A stretch of DNA of 64,000 bases. Source: Yponomeuta sedellus (taxonomy: Eukaryota > Arthropoda > Insecta > Lepidoptera > Yponomeutidae). The notes under the pieces are model-generated. The model did not search any database, had not been told where the DNA came from, and saw nothing but the letters and a program-made list of their open reading frames with translations. The translations under genes and the position numbers were made by a program. This document shows positions 63,965 to 64,000 of the stretch, in pieces. Position 1 is the stretch's first letter, and each line of letters begins with the position of its first letter. The DNA lies in assembly GCA_934045075.1 (NCBI GenBank), contig OW203731.1, positions 16,755,570 through 16,819,569 on the forward strand. The letters are read 5' to 3'.

Positions 63965-64000
63965 GCTTAGATAAACTTCACCCTTAAGGTGGAAGTTTAC

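Larger units (their letters stand above)
50070..64000 (+). mobile_element. Errantivirus-like (env-bearing) gypsy element, runs off right edge
   Basis: Order: 5' LTR (about 50070-50528), primer-binding-site-like TGGTGGCAGCG at 50530, gag from 51454, protease, RT, RNase H, integrase with GPY/F end, and an env-like gene. Env is interrupted by a BEL/Pao element and resumes at 62426. A purine-rich stretch (aaggtggaag) stands just before the window end, where the 3' LTR would begin. Multiple stops and frameshifts throughout. The left LTR edge is not resolved. Related to the fragment at 1-1242. Confidence 0.82.

Overview
The window looks like insect nuclear DNA, most likely from a moth or butterfly. 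It is AT-rich, has no bacterial-style gene organisation, and is packed with nested transposable elements. It also holds tRNA-headed SINE sequence with the 'gtgaaggaaaacatcgtgaggaaac' block known from lepidopteran repeats, an RTE-type LINE ending in the usual lepidopteran tail, and exons of an odorant-receptor-like gene. All element and gene identities come from reading the sequence; no database search was possible.

Left part (1-22673). The first 1.2 kb is a reverse-strand fragment of a Ty3/gypsy gag-pol. It abuts a nearly complete 21.4-kb Polinton/Maverick (adintovirus-like) element at 1243-22673. This element has ~150-bp terminal inverted repeats, each containing a 94-bp hairpin, and a 5-of-6-matching 6-bp flanking repeat. 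The plus-strand block (1531-8321) carries packaging ATPase, two structural or unknown proteins, retrovirus-like integrase with a chromodomain-like end (one in-frame stop), a PLA2-domain capsid-associated protein, adenovirus-type protease, penton-like minor capsid, a 46-aa ORF, major capsid protein and one more unknown. The minus-strand block carries a small spliced gene with a SUMO-interaction-like motif, a protein-primed type B DNA polymerase split by a full-length Jockey-clade LINE (10734-15224, 13-bp target duplication), and a three-exon accessory gene whose start codon is divided by an intron. The last exon of that accessory gene has been tandemly triplicated (17.7-19.0 kb).

Middle part (22.7-41.6 kb). 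This is host DNA carrying SINEs, a 5'-truncated LINE, an RTE LINE pseudogene (26.2-28.9 kb) and a PIF/Harbinger element (29.0-31.6 kb) with a transposase relic, an opposite-strand MADF-type gene and two palindromic MITEs. It also contains a composite region bounded by inverted repeats (33.6-40.5 kb) that has swallowed an LTR retrotransposon (34.5-38.5 kb) and a truncated LINE (38.8-40.1 kb, 12-bp duplication). Five minus-strand exons with compatible splice phases (50055 down to 32935) form the 3' half of a chemosensory, probably odorant, receptor gene. Its introns hold these elements.

Right part (41.6-64 kb). A BEL/Pao element (41643-47445, perfect 5-bp duplication, LTRs ~6% diverged) sits in a receptor intron. 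An env-bearing errantivirus-like gypsy element starts near 50.07 kb and runs off the right edge. Its env gene is split by a second, much younger BEL/Pao element (56225-62420; perfect ATAGT duplication; LTRs differing at 4 of 297 positions) whose coding frame is nevertheless broken several times.
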